Assembly (NCBI GenBank): GCA_027486655.1
Contig: JAIXOR010000086.1
Span: 168,661 to 232,660, forward strand
Direction of reading: 5' to 3'
Source of the DNA: Verrucomicrobiaceae bacterium
GTDB taxonomy: Bacteria; Verrucomicrobiota; Verrucomicrobiia; Verrucomicrobiales; Akkermansiaceae
DNA: 64,000 nt
Shown here piece after piece: positions 25,501-34,284 of this stretch (the first letter of the stretch is position 1; every line of letters starts with the position of its first letter). The notes beneath the pieces are model-generated. The model was given only the letters and a program-made list of their open reading frames with translations. It made no database searches and was not told the DNA's origin. A program made the translations under genes and the position numbers.

Positions 25501-28012
25501 TGAGCCAGACCGGTCGGTCGAAGTTGTTCCAGGCGGTTTGCAACGAGCTGATCAATCCATCGGAAGATCCGCCGGAGGGTCCGGGATAAAGGTGGATGGC
25601 GGTGTAGTCGACCCGATACCCGAGGCTGTCCGCCTGGCTGAAGAAGTCGGGAAACCAGTTGCTGGTCGAGGATGCCGGCACGGGGCTGACCAGCGGTTGG
25701 TCCATGGCCATCAGGCGGGGCCAGAGCCGCAGGGACTCGGCGATGGTCCGGTTCACGTTGAATGGGGATGACGGGAAGAGGGGATCAAGGCTGGCACCGG
25801 CTTGATCCTCCCGGTCCGGTTCGTTGAAGCCCATCAGGTGGATGCCGTCGGAGCGGCTGCGCCAGGACGGATAATAGCCCCACAGCGCGCTGGTGCTGGT
25901 AACGAAGTCCCATGAGAAGTCACCCCATTGCATCGGATAGAACGACACATCGGCTGGCATGGCATTCACCTGCACGGGGCCCCATCGGTAGGCCCATTTG
26001 GATTCGGTGGGCCCGGCAAAAAGGGTGCCGCCGATGCCTTTCTTCGGATATCTTTCCGACGAAACGATCTCCCAGCGCTGGGTGGCGGAGTCGTTGTCCG
26101 TGTTCTGAACCAGCGGGGTGCCCGGGGTCGTGGCGCTGGCCTGGGTGTCGATGGCGAGTCCGCTCCACGCATTGATCCACTGGATGTCCCCGCTGCCGAG
26201 CGGGCTGAGGATCCAGTCCTGGTGGGGCAGTGCCTGATAGACTTCCTCGATCAGAGGGAGTCCTGGTGTGTTAGAGAGTTTGTTGCCGACGAGGCACTTG
26301 CCGCTTTGGCGGTTGCGGAGGCGGTAGGTGCCATTCGAGAGATTCAGGAGGACCTGATACTGCCCTTGGGCGATGGTCTGACCGGCTTGGTCGAGCACGG
26401 GACTGCCTTGCTGTGTGGAAGTGATGAAGCGGTTGGACGCCGGATTCCTCAGCTGATGGAACGCGTCATGATAGAGATCATAATCCGGGATGGCACCTGA
26501 GGCGACGATGTTGGTCCCGAGCGGGTAGCCGGTATTTCCGGAGTTTGCCGGAAAGACCTGGAGTTCGCGAATCGAGGTGGTGCCGGGGTTGGTGAACTCG
26601 ATGCGGATCTGGGTGGTGGTGACGGGAGGAAACGAGAGGACGAGATCCGCCGTGCTGTTGCCGCTGACGCTTCCGCCGGGGATGGTTTGCCATGCCGTGC
26701 CGTCCCAGGACCTCAGGGTGAAGGCCGCAAGTGGGGCCACGCCGGGTGATCCGGAGTAGAGGTGGATGCTTCCAACCTTGGTGCTGGACTGGAGGTCGAT
26801 GTCGAGGTTCTGCGTGCCGGCGGTGGTGGTCTTCCAGAAGGATCCCGTGTGGCTGCGGCCATCCACTGCCTTGAGCGGCGGGTTGCCGGCGCTGTGGGAG
26901 GAGGCGCTTGCGGAGCGTTGATGGGCGAGGTTGAGGGTGACATCGGTGCCAAGCGGATAACCCGCCGGGCCATTCGGTGGATAGAGGGCGATTTCGCGGA
27001 TTCGCAGAGGTGCGTCCTGGCCGATGAGCCTGAAGGAAGAGGCGGTCACCGGGAGGGTGAAGACGAGGTTGGTTTCAACGTTCGCATTGCCGCTCACGGA
27101 AGCTCCCGGGATGGTGATCCAGTTGTTGCCGTCGAGATACTGGAGATTGAAATTCGAAACGGCGGGGCCGTCCTGGATGCCGGTGAACACATGGGCGCTT
27201 CCCACTTCCACGGGATAGGGGAAATCGATGCGTGCCGTGTTCCAGCTTGAGTTGGCGCTTTCCCAGCGGTGGTCGTTTCCGGCGTTGCCGTCGGTCACGT
27301 AAGCGGCGCTGCGCTGGCCCGAAACCGTGCTGGCGGTGACGGGCTGGAATTTCGCGAGGTTGACGCGGCCCGGAACAATGACGGGGGCAACAATCCCGGC
27401 GACACTCAGCTTCGCACCGGTCACCGCGGGTTCGCTGGTGAGTGCGGCGGTCTTGAGCTTGAGGACGGTGTCGGGGATACCGGTGTGGTTGGCGTTGCTC
27501 GGAGTGACTTGGATCCGGAATCTTGTCCCGGTGATGTTGAGATCCGCCGCGAGCGGGTTGTCAAAAGCGAAGACATACTCCTTGCCGCCCGAAAACACGA
27601 AGCTGCCGGTGGCTGTGCCGAGGTTCACATCATCGCCCCCGCCGATGGCTTCGTTGGCTCCGAGGTAGGTGAAGGTGACGGCGATCGTGGTGGCGTCGTT
27701 GGCGGTGGGTTCGGTATGGGTGTGGAATCCGAAACCGGTCAGAACCACGCGGGTGGGGCCTTGGTTCGGGCTGAGGAGGCCGTTGAACAGCCGGATGAAC
27801 GAGGCGGTCGCGTTGTGGGCGATGTCCGTATCGGATCCTCCGGGGGCGGTGTCATCGACAAAAAACGTGGGTCCAAGCACGGCGGTCACATCGCCGCCCT
27901 GGATGGTCGCCGCTTGGACGGGGAGCGGGATCATTTGGAAAACCAATGAGGCGGCCAACCCCAACAGCGTGCGGGTGGGACGTGGATCCTTCATGGGTCG
28001 GGGATCTGGCAT
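22580..28012 (-). CDS. 1,810-residue secreted modular protein: discoidin, ricin, GH128-like and beta-strand repeats
   Basis: Starts MPDPRPMKDPRPTRTLLGLA with a signal peptide ending near QAATIQ. In order: a beta-rich N-domain (30-215), two F5/8-type-C-like domains (about 215-345 and 355-490; RIDFPYPVEVGSAHVFTG), a ricin-type lectin region (about 520-650; YRLRNRQSGKCLVG, ATQRWEIVSS), a GH128/Asl1-like glycosidase (about 660-930) with MGFNEPDREDQAG near 727 and WLTEFSFVDWG near 836 as the two Glu, then a second lectin-like region (935-1065), and about 600 residues of autotransporter-associated beta-strand repeats (GNNSYTGTTSIQRGRLVLA). The C-terminus has a Ca-binding-like DADADGFTNLQEF and a beta domain. 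No C-terminal barrel is visible. Likely a cell-surface glucan-degrading protein. Confidence 0.8.
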   Translation of the reverse strand: MPDPRPMKDPRPTRTLLGLAASLVFQMIPLPVQAATIQGGDVTAVLGPTFFVDDTAPGGSDTDIAHNATASFIRLFNGLLSPNQGPTRVVLTGFGFHTHTEPTANDATTIAVTFTYLGANEAIGGGDDVNLGTATGSFVFSGGKEYVFAFDNPLAADLNITGTRFRIQVTPSNANHTGIPDTVLKLKTAALTSEPAVTGAKLSVAGIVAPVIVPGRVNLAKFQPVTASTVSGQRSAAYVTDGNAGNDHRWESANSSWNTARIDFPYPVEVGSAHVFTGIQDGPAVSNFNLQYLDGNNWITIPGASVSGNANVETNLVFTLPVTASSFRLIGQDAPLRIREIALYPPNGPAGYPLGTDVTLNLAHQRSASASSHSAGNPPLKAVDGRSHTGSFWKTTTAGTQNLDIDLQSSTKVGSIHLYSGSPGVAPLAAFTLRSWDGTAWQTIPGGSVSGNSTADLVLSFPPVTTTQIRIEFTNPGTTSIRELQVFPANSGNTGYPLGTNIVASGAIPDYDLYHDAFHQLRNPASNRFITSTQQGSPVLDQAGQTIAQGQYQVLLNLSNGTYRLRNRQSGKCLVGNKLSNTPGLPLIEEVYQALPHQDWILSPLGSGDIQWINAWSGLAIDTQASATTPGTPLVQNTDNDSATQRWEIVSSERYPKKGIGGTLFAGPTESKWAYRWGPVQVNAMPADVSFYPMQWGDFSWDFVTSTSALWGYYPSWRSRSDGIHLMGFNEPDREDQAGASLDPLFPSSPFNVNRTIAESLRLWPRLMAMDQPLVSPVPASSTSNWFPDFFSQADSLGYRVDYTAIHLYPGPSGGSSDGLISSLQTAWNNFDRPVWLTEFSFVDWGKNQSWSEEDTYQALAEFLWRAENLPWLRKYALFVFTEDAEWPQPANPWQNVTPGPRSNTYDINGRLTAFGKLYAAWDNDATVRTDKTYYIHHKQFHKRLANNTASTNLAGRHIRTEGDLVHWRLLPAPTAGRYYITSLRDGRRVSTNGTTASFAPAGTTGTDVEWSLTEAQHGWFYLVHSASSKKLQLSSFDNTNNFSSFTMAASTVTSDAVQWRFIVPAHVPVWTGLAGNSWSESQSWSPDKPSSSADLATFNSLSTANLSTVLDQNLQIAGIQVLNPAGHVSVGGSGALSIDASGIDLSSATRDLSLAVPVSLTAAQSWNAAAGRSLAVQGGITGASALSLAGAGTISLGGAVSPPIALTVSAGATLKTTAASVLASGATANPLSLAGTLDLAGTSQAINFITGTGTIDNSSPSPASLTLGNQDTGGTLSTVITNTGGPLTLIKTGTSTLTLPAANSHSGGFTNNGTGNILPQHASAFGSGPVVMNGGTLYSTSASLTFTNPLTLNGATLRLGGGGGKTLTWDGPVTVTGSSGILMDNNTTSITLNGAVDIASGTLSTSAGSLTHFINGPITGTAGNLTVATGILQIAGPSTFGGTTTIADGCFLRLTGNGTLPPNSNIVNNGGLTIRNTTNWVHNGTITGDNTASISLNTGTNATLAGNISGISSITADHGGTDATISGAISGSASITIQTSVNASGTGAILRLGGNNSYTGTTSIQRGRLVLAASNVLPNTSAISIGNATLDAGGFTDSTGTLDPTAAATIQLGSGSALAFANSSAINWSGGSLAINGAFTSGSSIRFGTTSTGLTGTQLGLITVNGSTGPFILNSGGYLAFLVTPPYDLWKSVITNGLQQRTDDADADGFTNLQEFLFGTSPVAGNGSLVSATRSGGNLILSWMERTSGASYALLQTSSLFTESWSTVTSPVPSADPNQTAVPSGYIRKSVTIPISPGARFHQIRGTEN

Positions 28013-28076
28013 GCAGAGAGCGGTGGGGGTGGGAGGGAGAATGGAGGGTTGATCCGCGATTGGCGAGCAAACGAAC

Positions 28077-28104
28077 CGGGCGCTCCCCGCTGGAGGAGTG
28101 CCCG
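28077..28104 (-). terminator. Stem-loop downstream of the 728-residue protein
   Basis: CGGGCGCTCC pairs with GGAGTGCCCG across a loop of about 8 bases, with one mismatch on the leftward transcript (a G-U wobble on the + strand). It lies 29 bases after the stop of the gene at 28133 and before the 1,810-residue gene. The leftward tail is GTTCGTTTGC, only weakly T-rich, while the + side has GTGTTTT. A probable terminator or processing site, direction not certain. Confidence 0.5.
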
Positions 28105-28132
28105 GTGTTTTGGAATCAAGCGGCGGACCGAA

Positions 28133-30319
28133 TCAGGGCGTGAAGACCCGCAGGCGTGCGAAGTTTCCGCTCCCGCTCGGGAAGGTGTATTTCACGGTGT
28201 TTCCGCTGATTTCCACGTTGCCGGCTCCGGTGCCGAGAGGGGCGGTGGTCCACGGGTTGGCAAGCGTGCTGGAAGTCTCCACCACAAAATCGGTGTTGTA
28301 GCCACCGGTGAAGGTCGCGGCCTTGGTCCAGGTGATGCTGAGGATGCCGCTGGTGCTGGCGACCGCCGGAAGCGGGGTGAATCCGGTGGTGTTGGTGTTG
28401 CCGCCGAGGAAGAACTCGACCCCGTTGGAAACTCCGTCGCCATCGTGATCCAGGTCCATCGTCTGGGTGGTGGTGTTGGCGGATTGCCAGGCGGAGTATC
28501 CAGCGGTGGCGACCACGAGTTGGAGGCCTCCACCGGTTCCATTCTTGAAGTAGGCGCTGCGGCCGCCTCCAAGGTCCAGGGCATTGGCGCTGCCGAAGTT
28601 GGCGATGTGATCGAAGGTGCTCGCGGTGGTTCCGATCAGGGTGTAGGTGCCGTCCGCGACGAGGGTCCAGTTGACGGCCTCACCCTGGCTGCCGCCGAGG
28701 AGGCTAGCCACGCCGAAGGTGCTGTCCACCGTGACCACGCCGGAAGCGTCGAAGGTGGCCGATGGCGAGAAGATGAAACGAGCGCCGGATGAGAGGGTCA
28801 GGTCCTCCGAGGTGGAGCCATCTCCACCGAGGCGGGCACCGGATGCCACGGTGATGTCCGAGGTGAGGGAACCGGCGACCACGAGCGACGCTCCGGTGGC
28901 GACGCTGGTGGCTCCGAGATAGGTATTGGCACCACCGAGGCGTGCGGTGGTTCCGGCGTTGCCCGAAGCCCGGGTGACGGTGATTCCTCCCGGGCCGGTG
29001 ATCACGCCATTGAGGGCAAGGCGGCGATCGGTGGCCCCCCAAGTGTGGTCGAGGACGAGGTTGCCGTTGAGGGTGACATTACCGGTGAAGGTGACGCTGT
29101 GATCGGTGCCGCCGCCCTTGATCGCGCGGAATCCTCCGGCTTCCACGGTGACCGGGTTCGTGTAAGTGATGCTGGAGCCGTTGGGACCTTGTGGAAAAAA
29201 GGTGACGCCCGCTCCAAACGCGTCCGCTGCGGTGCCGATGGTGAGGGTTCCGCTGCCTGCCGCGTTCACCGCAGTGCCGCCGATGCTTATCGAGCCGCGG
29301 GCCACGGTGAGGTCGCCGGTCCACGCGGAGTTGTCGCCGGCGAGCAGGATCCGGCCGAGCGAGAACGTGTCTGTGTTGGCTGCGAGATTGTTGTAGGTGG
29401 AAACGGTGATGTCGCCGGATCCTGTGATCGGGCGCGAAAGGTTCAGTCCGTTGACGAGCGTGGTGTCCGTGGAGATGTTTCTAACAAGAAGGTCCGCGTT
29501 GAGGGTGAAGCCGGTCCCGGTGAACGAGGTGGTGTAGGTGGTGGCGTTGGTGTTCCGGTATTCCAGAGTGCTCGCGGCACTCACGGTGATCGGTCCGGTG
29601 GCGTAGGTTTTGTTGGTTCCGGTGCTGGCTGCGATTTGGAGGGTGGCCCCACCGAGGTTGATCGCGGTGAAGTTGGCGAGGTCCAGGCCGGTGCTGGAGA
29701 ACGAGTTGGCGATGAAGGTGCCGCCGTTGATGTTGAGCGAGCCGGTGAGCAGGTTGTTGTTGTTGGTCTGCATTCTGCCCGAACCGCTCTTGGTGATGCT
29801 GAAGGCGGCGGCCTGGAAGGGCCGGTTGATGAGCAGCAGGCCGGTGCCGTTGTGGACGATGTCCAGATTGCTGCCGAGCAAGGGATTTCCGAAGGAACCG
29901 CTGCCACCTGCGGTGCCGAGCGTGATGTCGCCGGTGGCTCCGGCGTCGACCGTGATGGTTGCGTTTCCGGCGTCGGCCAGGAAGGTGAGGTTGCGTGAGG
30001 TGCCGCCCGAAAAATCCTGGAGGTTGGATTGGAAGGTGGCGTCGATGTCCGCTCCGTAGCTGATCGAGCGGATGGTGCGGTTCGCCCCGATGAAGTTGTT
30101 GGGCCGGGTGAGGACATTGAAGACGAGGTCCGCCGTGTTGTCGAAGGTGGGGACGGTGTTGGGATCCCAGTTGCCGGCGGTTCCCCAGCTGTTGCTGGTG
30201 GCGTCTCCACCGTCCCAGGTGAAGGTGGCTGCCGAAGAGAGGAGGGGAGTCATGACCGCGGCGAGGGCGGACGAGGCGATGACAAGGGCGAGAGGGGATG
30301 CGACGAGTCTGGGTTTCAT
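28133..30319 (-). CDS. Secreted autotransporter-associated beta-strand repeat protein
   Basis: About 728 residues starting at MKPRLVASPLALVIASSALA, a signal peptide ending in SSAA; an in-frame ATG 72 bases upstream is less likely. The mature protein opens TFTWDGGDATSNSWGTAGNW, the typical first repeat of these proteins, and continues with Gly/Thr/Asn-rich strand units such as GGANTYLGATSVATGASLVVAG. The C-terminal 110 residues show DLDHDGDGVSNGVEFFLGG followed by a beta domain ending NFARLRVFTP, the same layout as the 1,810-residue neighbour. Surface adhesin or matrix role by family only; no enzyme domain seen. Confidence 0.8.
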   Translation of the reverse strand: MKPRLVASPLALVIASSALAAVMTPLLSSAATFTWDGGDATSNSWGTAGNWDPNTVPTFDNTADLVFNVLTRPNNFIGANRTIRSISYGADIDATFQSNLQDFSGGTSRNLTFLADAGNATITVDAGATGDITLGTAGGSGSFGNPLLGSNLDIVHNGTGLLLINRPFQAAAFSITKSGSGRMQTNNNNLLTGSLNINGGTFIANSFSSTGLDLANFTAINLGGATLQIAASTGTNKTYATGPITVSAASTLEYRNTNATTYTTSFTGTGFTLNADLLVRNISTDTTLVNGLNLSRPITGSGDITVSTYNNLAANTDTFSLGRILLAGDNSAWTGDLTVARGSISIGGTAVNAAGSGTLTIGTAADAFGAGVTFFPQGPNGSSITYTNPVTVEAGGFRAIKGGGTDHSVTFTGNVTLNGNLVLDHTWGATDRRLALNGVITGPGGITVTRASGNAGTTARLGGANTYLGATSVATGASLVVAGSLTSDITVASGARLGGDGSTSEDLTLSSGARFIFSPSATFDASGVVTVDSTFGVASLLGGSQGEAVNWTLVADGTYTLIGTTASTFDHIANFGSANALDLGGGRSAYFKNGTGGGLQLVVATAGYSAWQSANTTTQTMDLDHDGDGVSNGVEFFLGGNTNTTGFTPLPAVASTSGILSITWTKAATFTGGYNTDFVVETSSTLANPWTTAPLGTGAGNVEISGNTVKYTFPSGSGNFARLRVFTP

Positions 30320-30411
30320 GGAATGTGCCTGGGTTTCGGGGTTTGCTGGGTTTGGAACGGGTTGCAAGGAACCCCTCCGTGCCGAATTCACCGGCGGGTG
30401 GCACTTCTAAC

Positions 30412-30445
30412 GCGGAAAATGTAGATTTTTCCGCCACTGCGGAAA
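30412..30445. promoter_or_regulatory. Nested inverted repeats GCGGAAAA upstream of the beta-strand gene
   Basis: GCGGAAAA at 30412-30419 and TTTTCCGC at 30427-30434 are perfect 8-base inverted arms (7-base spacer), and TTTCCGC/GCGGAAA at 30428-30445 form a second perfect pair (4-base spacer). They share the middle arm and lie about 95 bases upstream of the start at 30319. The regular repetition suggests an operator for a dimeric regulator or mutually exclusive hairpins in the leader; which cannot be told from sequence. Confidence 0.4.
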
Positions 30446-30508
30446 TCCGGGAGCGGGGCAGCGGAAGTTTTGGAAACCGCGGCAATCTTTTCCGATTGGC
30501 GTGATGAC

Positions 30509-30547
30509 GAAAAAAATCACCCGCCGCGGAGGGACCGCGGCGGGTGA
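30509..30547 (-). terminator. Intrinsic terminator of the SNF2 helicase gene
   Basis: On the leftward strand a perfect 12-base GC-rich stem (CACCCGCCGCGG with CCGCGGCGGGTG, loop TCCCT) is followed by a T-run of seven. It lies about 45 bases downstream of the helicase stop. This is the only textbook terminator I found in the window. Confidence 0.88.
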
Positions 30548-30588
30548 AGGAAGGAATGGGTTTCGAGCGGTGAGCCGTCCGCCAGCGA

Positions 30589-33500
30589 TTACTTCGCGGA
30601 GCCGATCTCGTCTTCCTCGTCGATGTTGTGGGTGAGGATGAACTGGAGGTCGTCCAGCCCGAGATTCGAGGCGAAGCCCTCGTCGCCGAGCACGTTGGTG
30701 ACCAACTGGGTCTTCTGGTGCTGGAGGATACGGATCTTCTCCTCGACCGTGTCGCGGGTGAGCAGGCGGTAGGCGATGACCTTGTTTTTCTGACCGATGC
30801 GGTGCGTCCGGTCGATGGCCTGGTTTTCCACGGCGGGGTTCCACCAGGGGTCGTAGAGGATGACGTAGGAGGCGGAGGTCAGGTTGAGACCGGCGCCACC
30901 CGCCTTGAGCGAGAGCATGAAGACGGAGGGATCCTTGGTGGTCTGGAACTTCTCGATCTCACCCTTGCGGTCCTTGGTCTGGCCGGTGAGGTAGTTGTAG
31001 GGGCGTCCTTCGAGTTCGAGACGTGCCTTGATGAGGTCGAGCATCGAGACAAACTGCGAGAAGACGAGCACCTTGTGACCCTCCTCGTGGAGTTGATCCA
31101 GGAGGTAGAAGAGGGATTCCATCTTGGCGGACTCTTCCTTGAGATACTTCGGATCGATGAGGCCCGGATGGCAGCAGATCTGGCGAAGGCGCATGAGGCC
31201 CTGGAGGATGGCGAAGGAGTTTTTCTTCACTGCCTCGTCGGAATCGAGGCCGAGCAGGGCCTTCTGGATGCGCTTGAGCTCCGCTTTGTAGAGCTCCATC
31301 TGGATGCCTTCCATCTTCGAGTAAACCTCTTCTTCGGTCCGCGGGGGAAGGTCCTGAGCGACCTGGAGCTTGGTTCTGCGCAGAAGGAAGGGACGCAGGC
31401 GCGAGGCGAGACGGGTCTGGCTGAGGGGGTCCTTGCGTTTGTCGAAGCGCTTCTTGAAGTAAGCGCGTGAGCCGAGCACGCCGGGCATGGCGAAGGCCAT
31501 GAGCGACCACATGTCGAGCAGGCGGTTTTCGATCGGGGTGCCGGTGAGGACGAGGCGGTTTTGCGAATCGAGCTCACGGGCGCACTTGGCCGCCTTGGAG
31601 TCCGGGTTTTTGATCTGCTGGCCTTCGTCCAGGATGGTGGTGAGCCACTTGATGCCGTTGAGTTCCTCGCCGCAGACGCGAAGCTGGGCGTAGTTCAGAA
31701 CGAGGATGTCCACTTTGTTCTGGATGAAGTCCACATCGATATCGTCCCGGTTTTTCAGGATGCGGACGTGGAGGTTCGGCGCGAACTTGTGGGCCTCGCT
31801 CGCCCAGACATCGAGCACCGACTTGGGGCAGACGACGAGCGCCGGTTTTTTGGGGCCCTTGGTCTTGGCGTGTTCTTCGAAGAGCCAGAGCAGGTAGGTC
31901 AGGGACTGGATGGTTTTGCCGAGGCCCATGTCGTCGGCGAGGATGCCGCCGAAGTTGTTGACCGCGAGGTAGGCGAGGAACTTGAAACCATCGATCTGAT
32001 AGGGTCGGAGCGTGGCGTTGAGTGTGGTGGGGACGTCGGGATTGACCTCCAGCTGGATGTCTCCGGCGCGGTTCTTGATGCGCTCCCAGGCCTTGGGGTC
32101 GAAGACCTCGGCGGCCTTTGGGTCGGCGAGCTGGAGGGCGTGCATGCGGTGGGTCTCGCCGGACAGGTCGAAGGGGTCGAGGCCGAGGCGGGTGACGGCC
32201 TCGCGTTGGTCGGCGTCGAGTTTGATCTCGAGGCGCATCCACGATCCGTCCTCCATGCGGACGTAGCCACCGCGGGCGGCGACGAGCTGGCGGATCTGGG
32301 CTTTCGAGAGGTTGACGCCTTGGACGTCGATGACGATGCGGAGGTCGAACCAGTCGATATCCTGACCGACGACTTCGAAGCGCACTGCGGCGGTGACGGG
32401 GTCGGCGAGGATGGACTTGAGGCGCAGGTCGATGTCCAGCTCGATGTCCTCGGGCATCGCCTGGATCCATTCCGCGAATTTTTCCGGGAATTGCTTGGTG
32501 ATGCGTGACTTGAAGGAGAGGAGCTTTTCATCGTAGGAAAGCCCCATTTCCTCGAGGATGGTCGGCACCGGATAGAGCGACTCGCGGGCGAAGCGGAGGA
32601 GTTGCTTGCCCTTGACCGGTTGTTGTTCGGCGAGTTCCCAGCCGTCCTTGGTGAGGCGTTCGGTGCGGCGTCCCTTGGTCTCGATGGCATTGACGTCGAT
32701 GACCAGGTGTTCGGTTTCCGCGGCGGTGAGCCCGGCGACGAGCTTCATTTCGAACTTCGGTTTGAGTTCGAGGTCGACGACGCGCTTCTTGAGGGACTCG
32801 GGAAGGGAAGCGCCGATCTTGCGGAGGAACTCGACGCCCTCCAGCGAGTCGATCACCCGTTTGGGGATGAGGTAGCGGGGCATCACCTCGGTTTCCTCAA
32901 GCCAGCGGGGAGGTCCGGGGAAAACGGTCTCGTCGGACTGATAGAGTTCCTTGCGGCCCGGGAGCAGGCGGACCGAGTGGGAGACGTTTTCTCCGGCGGC
33001 GGTGACCAGTTGCAGGGCGAAGCTCTTGGCGTCGTATGGATCGTCTTCGCAGACCCAGCGGAGGGCGTCTTCAACGACCTTGAAGTCGCGTTCGTCGAGG
33101 TTGACGATGTAGCCCTTCAAGGCGGGTTGCCTGAAGACGCGGTTCATGAAGCGGCAGGACTCCTCCTGGTCGAAGTCGAGAGTGGTGTCGCCATGCTTGC
33201 GATAGAAGGCGAGGTAGTGTTCCCAAAGCGTCTGGCTCTGGGCGTCCATGAGCAGCGCGCCCTCGTGGTGCAGGGTGACGTAGTGCTCGATGTCGTTCTT
33301 TTCGCGAAGCTGGATCCAGACGTTGCCCTTGCGTTCCTTCACTTCGATGCGGGCCTCGTTGATGGTGGCCACGAGGCGGAAGGCGACGGTGAGCGGTTCT
33401 TCCTGGGGCGGGCGCTCGTTGACCTTTTCAATCCGGTCATACCATGAGGCGACTTCGCGCTCCTGTTCCCAATCGGCCATTTTCTTCTGCACGTGGCCGA

Positions 33501-34095
33501 GGTCGGTGATGACACTCATGAACTCCGGGTAAGGGAGCTTGCGCTTGTAGAAGGCGTAGGCGATGTAGTTCCAGAACTCGAGGATGTCGCCGGGCGGCAT
33601 CGGCCACAGTTCGAGGGGCTCGTAGGTGGTGATTTCCCAACGCGGGCTGATGCGGACCATGTCATGGTCGTGGAGTTCGCCCTCGATCACGTAGCGGCGA
33701 TAGCGCTTCTCGATCTTGGTGACGAAATCGGCTTCCTTGTCATCGAGTTCGCGGCCGAGTTTCTCCTCGATGATGTCGAGCACGGGGGTGTCGTCGAACT
33801 CGTTGGGCGACTCGGGCAGATCCTCGCCGCGGTGCATGCGCTCCATCATGGTCGCATACTGGCAGGCACCGGAGATCACTTCGTCCTCGGCGGTGCAGGA
33901 GCCGAACCAGCGGTTTCCCTGAAGGCGGAGGCTGGTGCGGAAGGTGCCACTCTCGTCTTCGACGCGGCCCTGGATGAACAGGTGGTTTCCGAAAATCTGG
34001 GTGACGGCTCCGTCCTTCTGGAGCATTTCGCCCCTTTTGCGGGCTTCCTCGGGGAAACTGTTGAGGAAATTGAGAGTGGCACGGTCTGGATTCAT
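30589..34095 (-). CDS. SNF2-family DEAD/DEAH-like helicase
   Basis: The 1,168-residue ATPase has a long N-terminal half of unknown function that contains a degenerate SWIM-like stretch (GNRWFGSCTAEDEVISGACQ) but few Cys/His, then a SNF2 motor in the last 500 residues. Motor motifs: I ADDMGLGKTIQSLTYLL, II LDEGQQIKNP (DEGQ, the bacterial HepA/RapA-like variant of DEAH), III LTGTPIENRLLDMWSLM, and V/VI MLSLKAGGAGLNLTSASYV and AIDRTHRIGQ. It translocates on double-stranded DNA and may remodel nucleoprotein or recycle RNA polymerase; its client is unknown. It ends in an intrinsic terminator. Confidence 0.93.
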   Translation of the reverse strand: MNPDRATLNFLNSFPEEARKRGEMLQKDGAVTQIFGNHLFIQGRVEDESGTFRTSLRLQGNRWFGSCTAEDEVISGACQYATMMERMHRGEDLPESPNEFDDTPVLDIIEEKLGRELDDKEADFVTKIEKRYRRYVIEGELHDHDMVRISPRWEITTYEPLELWPMPPGDILEFWNYIAYAFYKRKLPYPEFMSVITDLGHVQKKMADWEQEREVASWYDRIEKVNERPPQEEPLTVAFRLVATINEARIEVKERKGNVWIQLREKNDIEHYVTLHHEGALLMDAQSQTLWEHYLAFYRKHGDTTLDFDQEESCRFMNRVFRQPALKGYIVNLDERDFKVVEDALRWVCEDDPYDAKSFALQLVTAAGENVSHSVRLLPGRKELYQSDETVFPGPPRWLEETEVMPRYLIPKRVIDSLEGVEFLRKIGASLPESLKKRVVDLELKPKFEMKLVAGLTAAETEHLVIDVNAIETKGRRTERLTKDGWELAEQQPVKGKQLLRFARESLYPVPTILEEMGLSYDEKLLSFKSRITKQFPEKFAEWIQAMPEDIELDIDLRLKSILADPVTAAVRFEVVGQDIDWFDLRIVIDVQGVNLSKAQIRQLVAARGGYVRMEDGSWMRLEIKLDADQREAVTRLGLDPFDLSGETHRMHALQLADPKAAEVFDPKAWERIKNRAGDIQLEVNPDVPTTLNATLRPYQIDGFKFLAYLAVNNFGGILADDMGLGKTIQSLTYLLWLFEEHAKTKGPKKPALVVCPKSVLDVWASEAHKFAPNLHVRILKNRDDIDVDFIQNKVDILVLNYAQLRVCGEELNGIKWLTTILDEGQQIKNPDSKAAKCARELDSQNRLVLTGTPIENRLLDMWSLMAFAMPGVLGSRAYFKKRFDKRKDPLSQTRLASRLRPFLLRRTKLQVAQDLPPRTEEEVYSKMEGIQMELYKAELKRIQKALLGLDSDEAVKKNSFAILQGLMRLRQICCHPGLIDPKYLKEESAKMESLFYLLDQLHEEGHKVLVFSQFVSMLDLIKARLELEGRPYNYLTGQTKDRKGEIEKFQTTKDPSVFMLSLKAGGAGLNLTSASYVILYDPWWNPAVENQAIDRTHRIGQKNKVIAYRLLTRDTVEEKIRILQHQKTQLVTNVLGDEGFASNLGLDDLQFILTHNIDEEDEIGSAK

Positions 34096-34284
34096 CGCTT
34101 CTAGGGTGGGAAATGGGGCCCGGTAACCGCGTTAGCTGACGATGCCAGCCAAGACAAATTGCCGGGGCGCGAGCGTAAGCCACGGAAAATGGGTGAGGCA
34201 ACAAAAACCTGATCGATACTGCGTTCCTCTTTGTAAGGAAATGCACGATCCTTTCCCCCTCGTTTGGGGGGATTGCGTGCCGGG

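Noticed and set aside
34253..34275. Short CCCCC/GGGGG hairpin after the DUF3592 gene
   Set aside because: Only five to six base pairs with no T-run; below the threshold for a terminator.
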